Origin: Paragemmobacter ruber
GTDB lineage: Bacteria > Pseudomonadota > Alphaproteobacteria > Rhodobacterales > Rhodobacteraceae
Length of the DNA stretch: 64,000 nt
Assembly (NCBI RefSeq): GCF_009908315.1
Contig: NZ_JAAATW010000001.1
Coordinates: 682,001-746,000, forward strand
Reading direction: 5' to 3'
A program made the position numbers and the translations under genes. Of this stretch, positions 41,453 through 51,300 are shown one piece after another (the first letter of the stretch is position 1; every line of letters starts with the position of its first letter). The notes below the pieces were generated by a model that saw nothing but the letters and a program-made list of their open reading frames with translations, did no database searches and had not been told where the DNA came from.

Positions 41453-42112
41453 TCAGAACGCGTTGAACAGGATGAAGGCCGCGGCCTTCACGAGGGCCCA
41501 GACCACGCCCGACACGATCACCATCGACAGCACGCCCACCAGCACGCCAAAGATCACCCACAGCCCGTCGCGTTCCAGAACGCCAAGCGCCATCAGGGAA
41601 ATCGCCAGCGCGGGCAGCATGTTGCCCAACGGGATGGGCAGCGCCAGCACGATGGCCAGCAGAAAGAAGATGCCCCCGATGATGCGCTCGCTCGGCGGGG
41701 CGGTCATGAAGAACAGCCGGGGGCGCAAGAGCCGCTCCACCCGCGCCAAAAGCGGCGTGACTCGCCCAACAAAGGCGTTGAAATCGCTGCGCGTCATGGA
41801 CCGATCCGCGATGATCGCGGGCAGCCATGGCAGCTTGCCCAGCATCATCTGCGCGGTCAGGTACAAAAGCGGCAGCCCCAGCACCGAGGATGTCCCCGGC
41901 GGGGTGGGCACGACATTGGGCAGCGCAAACAGCAGGATCAGCGCCGCCACCGCCCGCGCATCCATCGCCCGCATCAGATCGGATACCGAAACCCGCTCCC
42001 GCCGTTCATCGGCACCGATCTCGTCCAATATCTGCGAAAACCGCTTCTTCCCTTCGGGCGGCGCGCCTTCGATATTGCGAAACCGCCGCGCGATCTTCCG
42101 TCTCCGTGCCAT
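41453..42112 (-). CDS. exoD: ExoD family membrane protein
   Basis: A 219-residue inner membrane protein with about four or five helices in its C-terminal half and a basic N-terminus. The family pattern is SQILDEIG early, then LPNVVPTPPGTSSVLGLPLLYLTAQ and the final GVLERDGLWVIFGVLVGV. ExoD was first described in Rhizobium for exopolysaccharide production and alkali tolerance; the biochemical role is unknown. The ATG at 42112 has AGGAAAGGA about 11 bases upstream. It is not linked to the polysaccharide locus 7 kb away. Confidence 0.88.
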   Translation of the reverse strand: MARRRKIARRFRNIEGAPPEGKKRFSQILDEIGADERRERVSVSDLMRAMDARAVAALILLFALPNVVPTPPGTSSVLGLPLLYLTAQMMLGKLPWLPAIIADRSMTRSDFNAFVGRVTPLLARVERLLRPRLFFMTAPPSERIIGGIFFLLAIVLALPIPLGNMLPALAISLMALGVLERDGLWVIFGVLVGVLSMVIVSGVVWALVKAAAFILFNAF

Positions 42113-42205
42113 CGGCAGGCAGTCCTTTCCTTCGCTTGCCCCCAACTTCGGTGCTGGCGGGCGCCAGCGCAACCCTGCGCCCGCGCAGATTTCCTGTGGC
42201 GCGCC

Positions 42206-43918
42206 TCAGGGGATGATCTCGAACCGGTCCACATCCACCATGCCGTGATCGGTGATCTTCAGATGCGGGATCACCGGCAGGGCGAGAAAGGCCAGTTGCA
42301 GGAACGGCTCTTCCAGCACCACGCCCAATCCCGCCGCCGCGCCGCGCAGGGCGACCAAGGCCTCGCGCACCGTCTCGAAGGGGGCAAGGCTCATCAACCC
42401 GGCCACGGGCAAGGGCAATTCCGCCAGCAAGCGTCCGGCCTCCACCACCACAAAGCCCCCCTCGATCTCGCCCAGCCGATTCGCGGCCAGCGCCATATCG
42501 GCATAATCCACGCCCACGACAGCGATGTTGTGATGGTCATGACAGACGGTCGAAGCAATCGCCCCGCGCTTGAGGCCGAACCCCTGCACAAAGCCAGTGG
42601 CGATGTTGCCATTCACCCCGTGGCGTTCGATCACCGCGATGCGGATCAGGTCGCGCTGCGGATCGGGCCGCTTGTCGCCGTCGGTGGGTGCGATGTCATG
42701 GGTCAGATGTTCGGTGATGATCTTTCCCGGCAGGATGCCGATCACCGGCGTCTCAACCCGGTTGCCGCCACAGCGGAAATCCTGCGCCGCCACCCGCCGC
42801 GCCTTGACCGACTGGCGCGCCACTGGCGGGATCACCGCCCGCGCCGCAAAGGCCGCCTCCGTCACCTCCACCCCGCCCGCAAAGACCCGGGCCGCGTGGC
42901 AGCCCTCCAGACTGTCGATCACCGCGATATCGGCGCGCTTTCCCGGCGCGATCAGCCCGCGATCCTTAAGCCCGAACGCCTCGGCCGCCGAAAGGCTGGC
43001 CGCGCGATAGACCGCCAAGGGCGATGCACCCAGCGCGATGGCGGTGCGGATCATATGGTCCAGATGCCCATGCTCGGCGATGTCGAGCGGGTTGCGGTCA
43101 TCGGTGCACAGGCACAGATAGGGCGAATGGCGTTCCGTCAGCAGGGGCGCCAGCGCGTGCAGGTCCTTGGACACCGATCCCTCGCGGATCAGCACCCGCA
43201 TCCCCTTGCGCAGCTTCTCCAGCGCCTCGTCTGCGGTGGTGGCCTCATGCTCGGTGCGGATGCCCGCCGCGATGTAGCCGTTCAGATCATTGCCCCGCAG
43301 CAGCGGCGCATGGCCGTCGATATGCCGCCCCTGCCATGCCTCGAGCTTGGCCATGCAGGCCCCATCCTGCATCAGGACGCCGGGAAAGTTCATGAATTCC
43401 GCAAGCCCGATTCCGCGCGGATGGTCCATCAGCGGGATCAGGTCCGCCGCCTCCAGCCGTGCGCCGGCGGTTTCCATATGGGTGGACGGCACGCAAGAGG
43501 AAAGCTGCACCCGGATATCCATCAGCGTGCGGCTGGAGGCTTCCAGAAAATAGGTGATCCCCTCCACCCCGCAGACATTGGCGATCTCATGCGGATCGCA
43601 GATCGCCGTGGTCACGCCACGCGGGGTAACGCAGCGGTCAAACTCGAAGGGCGTCACCAGCGAGGATTCGATGTGCAGATGCGTGTCGATGAAGCCCGGC
43701 ACCAGAATGGCACCGCCCACATCCACCACGCGCCGCCCCTCATAACTGCCGAACACCCCCACGATCGTATCGCCGCAGATGGCCACATCCGTCGGCACCA
43801 GATCGCCCGTGACCAGATCGAACACCCGCCCCCCACGCAGCACCAGATCGGCAGGCACCACGCCGCGCCCCTGCGCGATTCGCTCGGACAGCGGGGCCTT
43901 GGGGGCAATCTGCGGCAT
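42206..43918 (-). CDS. ade: Adenine deaminase
   Basis: A 570-residue amidohydrolase converting adenine to hypoxanthine in purine salvage. The metal site [11 protein letters not shown] is near residue 90, with [16 protein letters not shown] and the C-terminal [14 protein letters not shown], all typical of the microbial Ade family and of the usual length. AAAGGAG is 8 bases before the ATG at 43918, which decides the start against a longer frame. It stands alone, 107 bases from the divergent DMT exporter. Confidence 0.94.
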   Translation of the reverse strand: MPQIAPKAPLSERIAQGRGVVPADLVLRGGRVFDLVTGDLVPTDVAICGDTIVGVFGSYEGRRVVDVGGAILVPGFIDTHLHIESSLVTPFEFDRCVTPRGVTTAICDPHEIANVCGVEGITYFLEASSRTLMDIRVQLSSCVPSTHMETAGARLEAADLIPLMDHPRGIGLAEFMNFPGVLMQDGACMAKLEAWQGRHIDGHAPLLRGNDLNGYIAAGIRTEHEATTADEALEKLRKGMRVLIREGSVSKDLHALAPLLTERHSPYLCLCTDDRNPLDIAEHGHLDHMIRTAIALGASPLAVYRAASLSAAEAFGLKDRGLIAPGKRADIAVIDSLEGCHAARVFAGGVEVTEAAFAARAVIPPVARQSVKARRVAAQDFRCGGNRVETPVIGILPGKIITEHLTHDIAPTDGDKRPDPQRDLIRIAVIERHGVNGNIATGFVQGFGLKRGAIASTVCHDHHNIAVVGVDYADMALAANRLGEIEGGFVVVEAGRLLAELPLPVAGLMSLAPFETVREALVALRGAAAGLGVVLEEPFLQLAFLALPVIPHLKITDHGMVDVDRFEIIP

Positions 43919-44025
43919 GACGGGCACTCCTTTGCCACCAGAAAAGCCCAAGCATCGGCCGGGGTCCACCCCCCTTGCGGCGGGGAAGAAAGGATGATCC
44001 ACCGTTGCCAGCACCAGAGGTGACC

Positions 44026-44946
44026 ATGCGCCCGCTCCGCGGCATAGCCCTGAAACTCGGCTCCGTCCTCGTCTTCATCGTCATGGTGTCGATGATCAAG
44101 GCCACGGCAGAGCATGTGCCTGCCGGGCAGGCCGTGTTCTTCCGGTCGGCCTTCGCGATCCCGGTGATCGTGGTTTGGCTGATGCTGACACGCGAATTGT
44201 CCACCGGCCTGCGCGCCAAAAGCCCGATGGGCCATGTCTGGCGCGGCTTTGCGGGCACTTGTGCCATGGGCCTTGGCTTTGCCGGGCTCGCCTATCTGCC
44301 GCTGCCCGAGGTGACGGCCATAGGCTATGCCGCACCCCTGCTGACCGTGATCTTCGCAGCGATGTTTCTGGGGGAAGACGTGCGCCTGTTCCGCCTGTCC
44401 TGCGTGGCCCTTGGCATGGCGGGGGTGCTGATCGTGCTTTCGCCCCGCCTGACGGTGCTGGACGGCACCGCCAGCCATGCCGAGGCGTTCGGCGCCATGC
44501 TGGTGCTGGGCGGGGCCGTCTTTGCCGCGCTGGCGCAGGTCTTCGTGCGCAAACTGGTGCAGACGGAACGGACACCGGCCATCGTGTTCTACTTCTCGCT
44601 CACCGCGACGGTGCTGTCCTTGGCGACGCTGCCTTTTGGCTGGGTCTGGCCCACACCCATGGAAACGTTGCTTTTGATCGGGGCGGGCATCCTGGGCGGA
44701 TTGGGGCAGATCCTGCTCACCTCCAGCTACCGCGAGGCGGATGCCTCGCTGGTGGCGCCCTTCGATTATGCCTCCATGCTGTTTGCGCTGGCCATCGGCT
44801 GGTTCATCTTCGCCGAAGTCCCCAGTCGGACCATGCTGATCGGCGCGGCCCTGATCATCTGCGCGGGCATCCTGATCATCTGGCGCGAACGGCGGCTGGG
44901 CAAGGATCGCGCCCAGCAGCGCAAGGTCACGACGCCGCAAGGATGA
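44026..44946 (+). CDS. DMT superfamily transporter with two EamA domains
   Basis: A 306-residue inner membrane protein with ten predicted helices in two EamA repeats; family signs are [10 protein letters not shown] in the first and [20 protein letters not shown] in the second. Such carriers export or exchange small metabolites and the substrate cannot be predicted. AGAGGTG precedes the ATG at 44026. The gene converges on the glycosyltransferase-like gene at 44969 with a 22-base gap. Confidence 0.9.
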   Translation: MRPLRGIALKLGSVLVFIVMVSMIKATAEHVPAGQAVFFRSAFAIPVIVVWLMLTRELSTGLRAKSPMGHVWRGFAGTCAMGLGFAGLAYLPLPEVTAIGYAAPLLTVIFAAMFLGEDVRLFRLSCVALGMAGVLIVLSPRLTVLDGTASHAEAFGAMLVLGGAVFAALAQVFVRKLVQTERTPAIVFYFSLTATVLSLATLPFGWVWPTPMETLLLIGAGILGGLGQILLTSSYREADASLVAPFDYASMLFALAIGWFIFAEVPSRTMLIGAALIICAGILIIWRERRLGKDRAQQRKVTTPQG

Positions 44947-44968
44947 TGCCCCGGCCTGTCGGTCCCGG

Positions 44969-46267
44969 TCAGCCCGCCGCACGCCGCGGGCTATCGGCCG
45001 CCTCGACCACCGACAGGATGCGCTCGGCCGCCACCCGCGCGCCCTGATGGCGCTGCATGGCCTGCGCATTGGTGGCCAGCCGCGCCCGCATCGGCGCGTC
45101 GGCCAGAAGGCCGGTGATGGCCTGCGCGAACTCGGCCTCGGTCCAGCGATAACGGTCCAGCGCCCGCCCGACGCCCGCCTCCACTGCGCGGCAGGCATTG
45201 TCGTGCCCGTCCCAGCAATAGGGCATCACCAGCGACGGCACCCCGAAATACAGCGCCTCGCAGAACGAGTTGTTGCCGCCGTGATGGATGAAAAGCTGCG
45301 CCTGCGCCACGACAGATGGCTGGGGAAACCATGGCGCGACCAGCACATTGTCGGGCACGGCGGTGTATTCATCGCTCCACGATCCGCCATTCACCACAAA
45401 CCGGCAGGGCAGTTCGGCAAAGACGTCGATCATCCGCCGCATCAGCCCCACATCCATCGCGCCGAGCGACCCGAAACTTGTCAGCACCAGCGGCGCGTCG
45501 TTGTGGCTGGCAAATCCGGGCGACTGCCAGGCCGCCTCTTGCCGCATGCAGCCATCCAGAAACACGAACCGCTCCGGATCGAGCGGCCGCATCCGCGCGC
45601 GGCGGATGATCTGGGGCGCAAGCATGAGGTTGAGCCAGGGCGAAGGGTCCAGAAACCGCCCAGGCGGCGGGGGGGCGATGCCACAGTCGGCCAGAAAGGC
45701 CGACAGGCGGCGATGGGCGGGCGCCGTAACCTCCGCATAGGCCTGTGCGAAATCGTCCCACTGATCGCGCCCCGCCTCACCCAGCCCCGACAGGTAGGGT
45801 GGCACCGCCGGATCAGGCAATTCCGTCTCGGCGCAGGAGATGACGCGGATCCACGGCACGCCCGCCGTCGCGATGGCGGGAAACATCACCACATTGTCCA
45901 AGACGATCCCATCGGGCCGCAGGCTGGCCAGCAACTGGCGCAGCGGCTGTTCCACCGCCATCGCCGTATCCACGATCGCATCCCATGTCGGGCCCACATA
46001 GCTGTGGAGTTGCGCGCGGGGGGTCTGGCGAAAGGCATCGCGGTGGCGGTTGATGAAATCGGTCCAATCCGTCGCCTGCCCCTCACCCGAAATGGCCAAC
46101 TGGTATTCGGCGAAGCCATATTCGGCAAAGACCCCGCTAAAGCCGGGATGGCAGATGAAGATGGGCCGCGCCCCCATCCGACGCAGTTCCTGCGCGATGC
46201 CCACGCAGTTCAGCGCCGCGCCGAAACTGGCCTCGGGGAAAAGGGCGATGGTCTTGCCTGCGGTCAT
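44969..46267 (-). CDS. GT1/MGT-like GT-B protein lacking the usual catalytic histidine
   Basis: A 432-residue protein with a recognisable UGT-type donor site near 320-370: APWFPQPSVVAQA, IHHGGNNSFCEALYFGVPSLVMPY and WDGHDN. In ordinary UGTs the N-terminal GHxxP loop supplies the catalytic His; here that place reads FPEASFGAALNCVGIAQ with no histidine. The paralogue at 51301 has the same change. It might transfer a sugar by another mechanism, or do another reaction on an activated sugar. Its ATG overlaps the stop of the GntR regulator (ATGA), tying it to the polyamine-type transport locus. Confidence 0.8.
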   Translation of the reverse strand: MTAGKTIALFPEASFGAALNCVGIAQELRRMGARPIFICHPGFSGVFAEYGFAEYQLAISGEGQATDWTDFINRHRDAFRQTPRAQLHSYVGPTWDAIVDTAMAVEQPLRQLLASLRPDGIVLDNVVMFPAIATAGVPWIRVISCAETELPDPAVPPYLSGLGEAGRDQWDDFAQAYAEVTAPAHRRLSAFLADCGIAPPPPGRFLDPSPWLNLMLAPQIIRRARMRPLDPERFVFLDGCMRQEAAWQSPGFASHNDAPLVLTSFGSLGAMDVGLMRRMIDVFAELPCRFVVNGGSWSDEYTAVPDNVLVAPWFPQPSVVAQAQLFIHHGGNNSFCEALYFGVPSLVMPYCWDGHDNACRAVEAGVGRALDRYRWTEAEFAQAITGLLADAPMRARLATNAQAMQRHQGARVAAERILSVVEAADSPRRAAG

Positions 46268-47205
46268 GCCGATCCTGCCTGCCGGGCCACGATCTTGAAG
46301 GCGGGCGGCACGCCGCGCCCCGCCAGACGTGGCCTTTGGGATTGTGACTGCTGGATGTGCACGCGCATCAGATCGGCGGCAAGCTGCATCTGACCCCGCT
46401 CGATCTGTTCCACGATCTGCAAGTGTTCCAGATTGGACTGCATCAGCCGCCAGGTCGAAACCGGGCCGCAGGGTGCCGCGCGGCGGCGGCGGTGGTGGCC
46501 CGCCAGGACCTCGGCCAGAAAGGGGTTGCCGCAGCCCTTGGCGACCAGCATGTGGAAATCGAAATCCGTCCGCTCGAACAGGCGGCGGTTGAAGCTGTCC
46601 TCCTCCATCCGCCGCAGGGTCAGCATGGCCTGACGCAGCGACAGGATCGCCGTCGCGTCGCGGCGAAAGCCCGGCATCGTCAGCGCCAGGGGTTCGGTCG
46701 CAAGCCGGAACTCATAGCTTGCCGCCGCCGCATCAGCACTGACCGCGAATTGCTTGAGCAGCCATTGCTGCCCCGCGCCCCGTTCCGCAAGCCCCTCTTC
46801 GCCAAGCCTTGCCAGCGCATTCTGCACCGAGGCCCGCGCCGCGCCATAGCGGCGCTGCAAGCTGGCCACGGTCTGCGCCTCTTCGATCCGCCCGGCGCCC
46901 AGATCGCGCAGGATCGCCGCATGCAGGCTGTCCTCCGCCGCCTCTGGCCCCGGCGGCACCAGCCCCGGCACCAGCGCCGCGTCGATGGCAAGGGACAGGC
47001 CACCTTCGGGATCGGGGGCGGCCACCCCCTGCTCCACCAGAACCAGAAGCGCCTTGCGGATCGGCGTGCGCGATACGTTGCACAGCGCGGCCAGCGCCTG
47101 TTCCACAAGCCGCTCCCCCGCCTTCATGTCGCGCTCCGTCGCAAGCTGAAGTATTTTTTGCGCCAACTCGACATGCCGAAGATACGCGCGCCCCTTGTCC
47201 GACAT
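46264..47205 (-). CDS. GntR family regulator with two winged-helix segments
   Basis: A 313-residue transcription factor. Residues about 10-70 form a typical GntR winged helix (AGERLVEQALAALCNVSRTPIRKAL). A second similar segment follows at about 90-150 (RIEEAQTVASLQRRYGAARASVQNALARLGEEGLAERG), before an FCD-like ligand domain with SYEFRLATEPLAL and FHMLVAKGCGNPFL. Two DNA-binding segments in one GntR chain are unusual. It diverges from the PotD-like gene, whose promoter it probably represses until a substrate binds. AAGGA is 7 bases before the ATG at 47205. Confidence 0.83.
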   Translation of the reverse strand: MSDKGRAYLRHVELAQKILQLATERDMKAGERLVEQALAALCNVSRTPIRKALLVLVEQGVAAPDPEGGLSLAIDAALVPGLVPPGPEAAEDSLHAAILRDLGAGRIEEAQTVASLQRRYGAARASVQNALARLGEEGLAERGAGQQWLLKQFAVSADAAAASYEFRLATEPLALTMPGFRRDATAILSLRQAMLTLRRMEEDSFNRRLFERTDFDFHMLVAKGCGNPFLAEVLAGHHRRRRAAPCGPVSTWRLMQSNLEHLQIVEQIERGQMQLAADLMRVHIQQSQSQRPRLAGRGVPPAFKIVARQAGSA

Positions 47206-47307
47206 CGGCAGATCCTTCCCGTTCCCGCCAAGTTTACCCAGAAATCGGCCTGATACCAGCGGATATCGCCCATCTGCAGGAATCTTGCAGGGCAACCGAT
47301 TCAACAG

Positions 47308-47334
47308 TTGACGCATTTTTTTCGAAAATAATAC
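47308..47334 (+). promoter_or_regulatory. Promoter of the transport operon with TTTTCGAAAA palindrome
   Basis: TTGACG (47308-47313) and TAATAC (47329-47334) are 15 bases apart; a shifted ATACAG gives 17. The 10-bp palindrome TTTTCGAAAA (47319-47328) lies between the boxes, where a bound GntR dimer would block RNA polymerase. The start codon is 70 bases downstream. Confidence 0.45.
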
Positions 47335-47403
47335 AGTTTGCGCACAGACCGCACAAAGCGGCGACCCGGCCAAGAGCCGACCACCAACAGAAGGAGCATC
47401 GCC

Positions 47404-48468
47404 GTGACCCAGAGGATTACCCCTAGCCTGCCACCCCTTGCCCCCGCGCTGGCGGCCATCGCGCTGATCGCGACCGCCCCGGCCACGCTGGCGGCGGATC
47501 TCGTCATCTCGAACTGGGATGGCTACATGGCCCCCGACATCGCCGAAACCTTCAAGGCCGCAACCGGGCTGGAGGTGGAAATCGTCAACCACGCCACCAA
47601 CGAAGAAATCATGGGCAAGCTGATGGCCAGTCAGGGCGCGGGCTATGACGTGGTCTTTGTGTCTTCGCCCTTTGCCGAGATCCTGAACAAGCAGGGCCTG
47701 CTTGCCCCCATCGACCATGCGGCGGTGCCCAACATCGCCAATCTCTACCCCGAGGCGGCGGCGTTGGCCTATGACCCCGGTGCCACCTTCGCGGTCCCTT
47801 ATGCCTGGGGGACGACGGGGCTGTGCTACCGCTCCGATCTGGTGGAAGGCACGCCCGACAGCTGGTCGGCGCTGCTGCAGCCTGCGGATGCGCTGAAGGG
47901 CAAGGTCACCATGCTGGCCACCGACCGCTGGCTGATGGCGGCGGGCCTGCTGGCGCAGGGGTCTTCGGTCAATGAAGCCGATCAGGCCAAGATCGACGCC
48001 GCCCGCGACCTGCTGATCGAGGCGAAGAAATCCCTCCTCGCCTATGACGACACAACCTTCTATGCCAAGCTCGTCTCGGGCGAGGCGTCGCTGGTGCATG
48101 CCTGGGATGGCTGGTGCAATTACGGCATCGCCGAAAACGCCGACATCCGTTTTGCCGTGCCGAAGGAAGGATCCGACCTCTGGGTGGATACGATGGTCGT
48201 GATGGCGAATGGCGAGAACCGCGAGAACGCGATGAAGTTTCTGAACTTCATCCTCGATGCCGGCAACCACGCCTGGGCGGCGCAGAACATCCTGTACAAG
48301 GTGCCGAACAAAGCCGCGATGGAAAGCCTTGATCCCGCGCTGTTGGAGCAGTTCCCGAATATGGCAATCACCCCGGCAGAGCTGGCGGGGTACGAGCTCA
48401 TGCGCGATCTGGGCGATGCCCAACCCGCCTTCTCCCGCGCGGTGAGCGAGATCAAGGCCGCGAACTGA
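47404..48468 (+). CDS. Periplasmic binding protein, PotD/spermidine-putrescine type
   Basis: A 354-residue binding protein with a signal peptide ending near TLAA (about 31). SNWDGYMAPDIAETF, YAWGTTGLCYRSD and VHAWDGWCNYG are typical of PotD/PotF-like receptors for polyamines and related amines. The exact ligand residues cannot be assigned by eye. The start is a GTG with AGAAGGAG 7 bases upstream. It is the first gene of an eight-gene unit and is followed by a strong hairpin before the permease genes, which may keep the binding protein message more abundant. Confidence 0.9.
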   Translation: MTQRITPSLPPLAPALAAIALIATAPATLAADLVISNWDGYMAPDIAETFKAATGLEVEIVNHATNEEIMGKLMASQGAGYDVVFVSSPFAEILNKQGLLAPIDHAAVPNIANLYPEAAALAYDPGATFAVPYAWGTTGLCYRSDLVEGTPDSWSALLQPADALKGKVTMLATDRWLMAAGLLAQGSSVNEADQAKIDAARDLLIEAKKSLLAYDDTTFYAKLVSGEASLVHAWDGWCNYGIAENADIRFAVPKEGSDLWVDTMVVMANGENRENAMKFLNFILDAGNHAWAAQNILYKVPNKAAMESLDPALLEQFPNMAITPAELAGYELMRDLGDAQPAFSRAVSEIKAAN

Positions 48469-48487
48469 CACCCATGCCCTAGGACCG

Positions 48488-48512
48488 GCGGGGGGGACCA
48501 AGTCCCCCCCGC
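48488..48512 (+). other. G-run hairpin between binding protein and permease genes
   Basis: A perfect 11-bp stem, GCGGGGGGGAC and its complement, with a CAA loop. It follows the binding protein stop by 19 bases and has no T-run, so an mRNA-stabilising or attenuating role inside the operon is likelier than full termination. A related hairpin lies at 54889-54914. Confidence 0.7.
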
Positions 48513-48576
48513 ACCCCCCCACCCTCCCCCTTACCCACCGCAACCCCTTGCCGCATGCCGCGCGACCGGAGAAGCC

Positions 48577-49449
48577 TTGCCCGCCTTCCTTCGCAGACCA
48601 GACCCCCGCGCCCTGCCAGCCCTGCTCTGGCTCGTGCTGTTCATGGTCGTGCCGTGCCTGCTGCTTTTTGCCTATGCATTCTTTGAACGCGGCACATGGG
48701 GCGGGATCGTCTACACCTTCACGCTTGGCAACTTCGCCCGCGTGTTCGACCCCCTCTATGCGGGCGTCTTCCTGACATCCGCCCGCATCGCCGCAACGGC
48801 CACAGCGATCGCCCTGCTGATCGCCTACCCGGCGGCCTATGCCATCAGCCGCGCCCCGCGCCGCCGCCAGCCGATCCTTCTGTTCTTCGCCGTCCTGCCG
48901 TTCTGGAGCAACTACCTGATCCGCACCTATGCCTGGATCGTGCTTCTGAACCGTGAAGGCCTGATTAATAGCCTGCTCACCAGCGCAGGCTACACGGGCG
49001 AGCCCCTGTCGATGCTCTACACCGAAGGCGCGGTGATCGTGGGGCTGGTCTACAACTACCTGCCCTTCGTCATCCTTGCGATCTATTCCAGCCTGTCGCG
49101 CCTTGATCCGCAACTGGCCGAGGCGTCGCGCGACCTTGGCGCCGGGCCGGTGCGCACCTTCCTGCGGGTGACATTGCCCATGACGCTGCCGGGCGTGGCG
49201 GCCGGGGGCGTGTTCATCTTCGTCCTCTCCATCGGCAACTTCGTCACCCCGGCGCTGCTGGGGGGCGGGCGGTTCCAGATGATCGGCAACCTTGTCTATG
49301 ACCAGTTCCTGACCGCCAATGACTGGCCCTTCGGCGCGGCGCTGGGGATGATCCTCATCCTTCTGATGCTCCTCCTTCTGACCATTCAGGCCCGGCTGAC
49401 GGACCGCGCCGCGGGCACCCGCCCGCCCGCGCGCGAGGAGGCGGCATGA
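48577..49449 (+). CDS. ABC importer permease, PotB-like
   Basis: A 290-residue inner membrane protein with six helices and the EAA loop EASRDLGAGPVRTFLRVTLP, which contacts the ATPase. It starts at a TTG with GGAG 5 bases upstream; the next in-frame ATG (48643) would cut into the first helix. It forms the translocation pore with the PotC-like protein, whose gene overlaps it by ATGA. Confidence 0.9.
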   Translation: MPAFLRRPDPRALPALLWLVLFMVVPCLLLFAYAFFERGTWGGIVYTFTLGNFARVFDPLYAGVFLTSARIAATATAIALLIAYPAAYAISRAPRRRQPILLFFAVLPFWSNYLIRTYAWIVLLNREGLINSLLTSAGYTGEPLSMLYTEGAVIVGLVYNYLPFVILAIYSSLSRLDPQLAEASRDLGAGPVRTFLRVTLPMTLPGVAAGGVFIFVLSIGNFVTPALLGGGRFQMIGNLVYDQFLTANDWPFGAALGMILILLMLLLLTIQARLTDRAAGTRPPAREEAA

Positions 49450-50225
49450 AACCGCATCGCTGGGCCGGTCGCACGATCCTGATCCTTGTCTTCGGGTTTC
49501 TCTACCTGCCCATCGCGGTGCTGGTTGGCCTTTCCTTCAACGCCTCTGGCCTGCCCACGGTTTGGTCGGGCTTCACATTGCAATGGTACGGCGCGCTGGC
49601 CAGCAACAGCGACATTCTGGGCGCGGCCTCCAACACCCTGATCGTGGCTGCCTTTGCCACGCTGATCTCCACCATCCTTGGCACGCTTCTGGCGCTGGGG
49701 CTGGAAAACCGCCGCCGCAACGGGACGGTGGTCGAGGCGCTGGTCTTCGCGCCCATGGTGATCCCGGATATCGTGCTGGCGGTGGGGTTGTTGTCCTTTT
49801 TCTCGCGCCTCGGGCTGCCCCTTGGCCTGCACACGATCGTGGTCAGCCATGTGATCTTCTGCCTTGCCTTCGTCTGCTCCATCGTCCGCGCCCGGCTGAA
49901 GCATTTCGACCATTCCATCGTCGAGGCGTCGCGCGATCTGGGCGCCTCGGGCTGGACGACGTTCTGGCGCGTCACCTGCCCCGTCCTTCTGCCCGCGATC
50001 ATCGCCGGGGCACTGTTGGCCTTCACCCTGTCCATCGACGAATTCATCATCGCCTTCTTCACGGCGGGCGCAGGGCGATCGTCGATCACGCTGCCCATGC
50101 AGATCTATTCGATGATCCGCTTCGGCATCACGCCGGAAATCAACGCCCTCGCCACCCTCGTCATGGGCGTCAGCGCCACCGCCCTGATCCTGTCGCAATG
50201 GCTTAACAAGGATACGTTGCGATGA
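49446..50225 (+). CDS. ABC importer permease, PotC-like
   Basis: A 259-residue permease with six helices and the EAA loop EASRDLGASGWTTFWRVTCP. FTLSIDEFIIAFFTAG is a hallmark of PotC-type subunits of spermidine/putrescine importers. Start and stop both overlap neighbouring genes by 4 bases, so PotB, PotC and PotA homologues are translated in a coupled series. Confidence 0.92.
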   Translation: MKPHRWAGRTILILVFGFLYLPIAVLVGLSFNASGLPTVWSGFTLQWYGALASNSDILGAASNTLIVAAFATLISTILGTLLALGLENRRRNGTVVEALVFAPMVIPDIVLAVGLLSFFSRLGLPLGLHTIVVSHVIFCLAFVCSIVRARLKHFDHSIVEASRDLGASGWTTFWRVTCPVLLPAIIAGALLAFTLSIDEFIIAFFTAGAGRSSITLPMQIYSMIRFGITPEINALATLVMGVSATALILSQWLNKDTLR

Positions 50226-51271
50226 CCGCCGCAGCTGACCGCTTCCTCGCCCTCGAAGGGCTGACCAAGGATTTCGGGGCCACCCGCGCCGTGGACGGCA
50301 TCTCGCTCGATCTGCGGCGGAACGAATTCTTCGCCCTGCTCGGCCCTTCCGGCTGCGGCAAATCCACCCTGCTGCGGATGCTGGCGGGGTTCGAGGCGCC
50401 GACCGAAGGCCGCATCCTGCTGGACGGGCAGGACATCACCGCGCTGAAACCCGAACGCCGCCCGCTGAACCTGATGTTCCAATCCTATGCGCTGTTCCCG
50501 CACATGACGGTGGCGCGCAACATCGCCTACGGGCTGGAGATGGAGCGTCTTGCCAAGCCAGAGATCGCCGCGCGCGTCGATGAGATCATGGCGGTGACCG
50601 ACCTCGCCCCCTTCGCCGACCGCAAGCCGGATCAACTGTCGGGCGGCCAGAAGCAGCGCGTGGCCCTAGCCCGCGCCCTGGTGAAACGGCCGCGCGTGCT
50701 GCTCCTGGACGAACCCTTGGGCGCGCTGGACCGCAAGCTGCGCGAAAGGATGCAGCTGGAACTGAAACGCCTGCAGCATGAGGTGGGGATCACCTTCGTC
50801 ATCGTCACCCATGATCAGGAAGAGGCGCTGGTGATGGCCGACCGCATTGCCATCCTGCGCGACGGGCGGCTTCTGCAATGCGGCACGCCGGAAGATGTCT
50901 ACCAACGGCCCGCCGACCGGTTCGTTGCGAATTTCATCGGCACGATGAACTTCGTCCCCGGCGTGATTGACGCGGGCGCCCGCTTCACCGCCCCTGCGAT
51001 CGACCTGGCCGCACCGGGCGCCCCGCCCGGGCGTGCCGTCCTCGCCATCCGGCCCGAGGATGTGGCGCTGGCCGAACCGGGCGCGGGCATCCCCGCCACC
51101 TTGCGCGACATCGCCTATCACGGCTTGGACCGCGTGCTGCATGTCACCCTGTCCGCCTGCGGCACCCCGCTGCAACTGCGCATCCCTGCCCGTGCCGACC
51201 TCACCCCCGCCGTGGGCGGCACGCTGCACATCGCCCTGCCCCCCGACCGCTGCACCTTCTTTCCCGACTGA
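50222..51271 (+). CDS. ABC importer ATPase, PotA-like
   Basis: A 349-residue ATP-binding subunit: Walker A GPSGCGKST near residue 41, Q-loop QSYALFPHM, signature LSGGQKQRVALARAL, Walker B VLLLDEPLGALD and the switch histidine in VTHDQEEAL. A C-terminal TOBE domain (about 270-349) is present, as in PotA and other carbohydrate/polyamine-type ATPases. It energises the two permeases encoded immediately upstream. Confidence 0.94.
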   Translation: MTAAADRFLALEGLTKDFGATRAVDGISLDLRRNEFFALLGPSGCGKSTLLRMLAGFEAPTEGRILLDGQDITALKPERRPLNLMFQSYALFPHMTVARNIAYGLEMERLAKPEIAARVDEIMAVTDLAPFADRKPDQLSGGQKQRVALARALVKRPRVLLLDEPLGALDRKLRERMQLELKRLQHEVGITFVIVTHDQEEALVMADRIAILRDGRLLQCGTPEDVYQRPADRFVANFIGTMNFVPGVIDAGARFTAPAIDLAAPGAPPGRAVLAIRPEDVALAEPGAGIPATLRDIAYHGLDRVLHVTLSACGTPLQLRIPARADLTPAVGGTLHIALPPDRCTFFPD

Positions 51272-51300
51272 CCCGATCCTGATCCGCAAAAGGAGCCACC

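Noticed and set aside
47206-49113. Minus-strand frame extending the GntR regulator by over 600 residues
   Set aside because: It is antisense to the PotD- and PotB-like genes; a proper ribosome binding site and the normal GntR N-terminus are at 47205.
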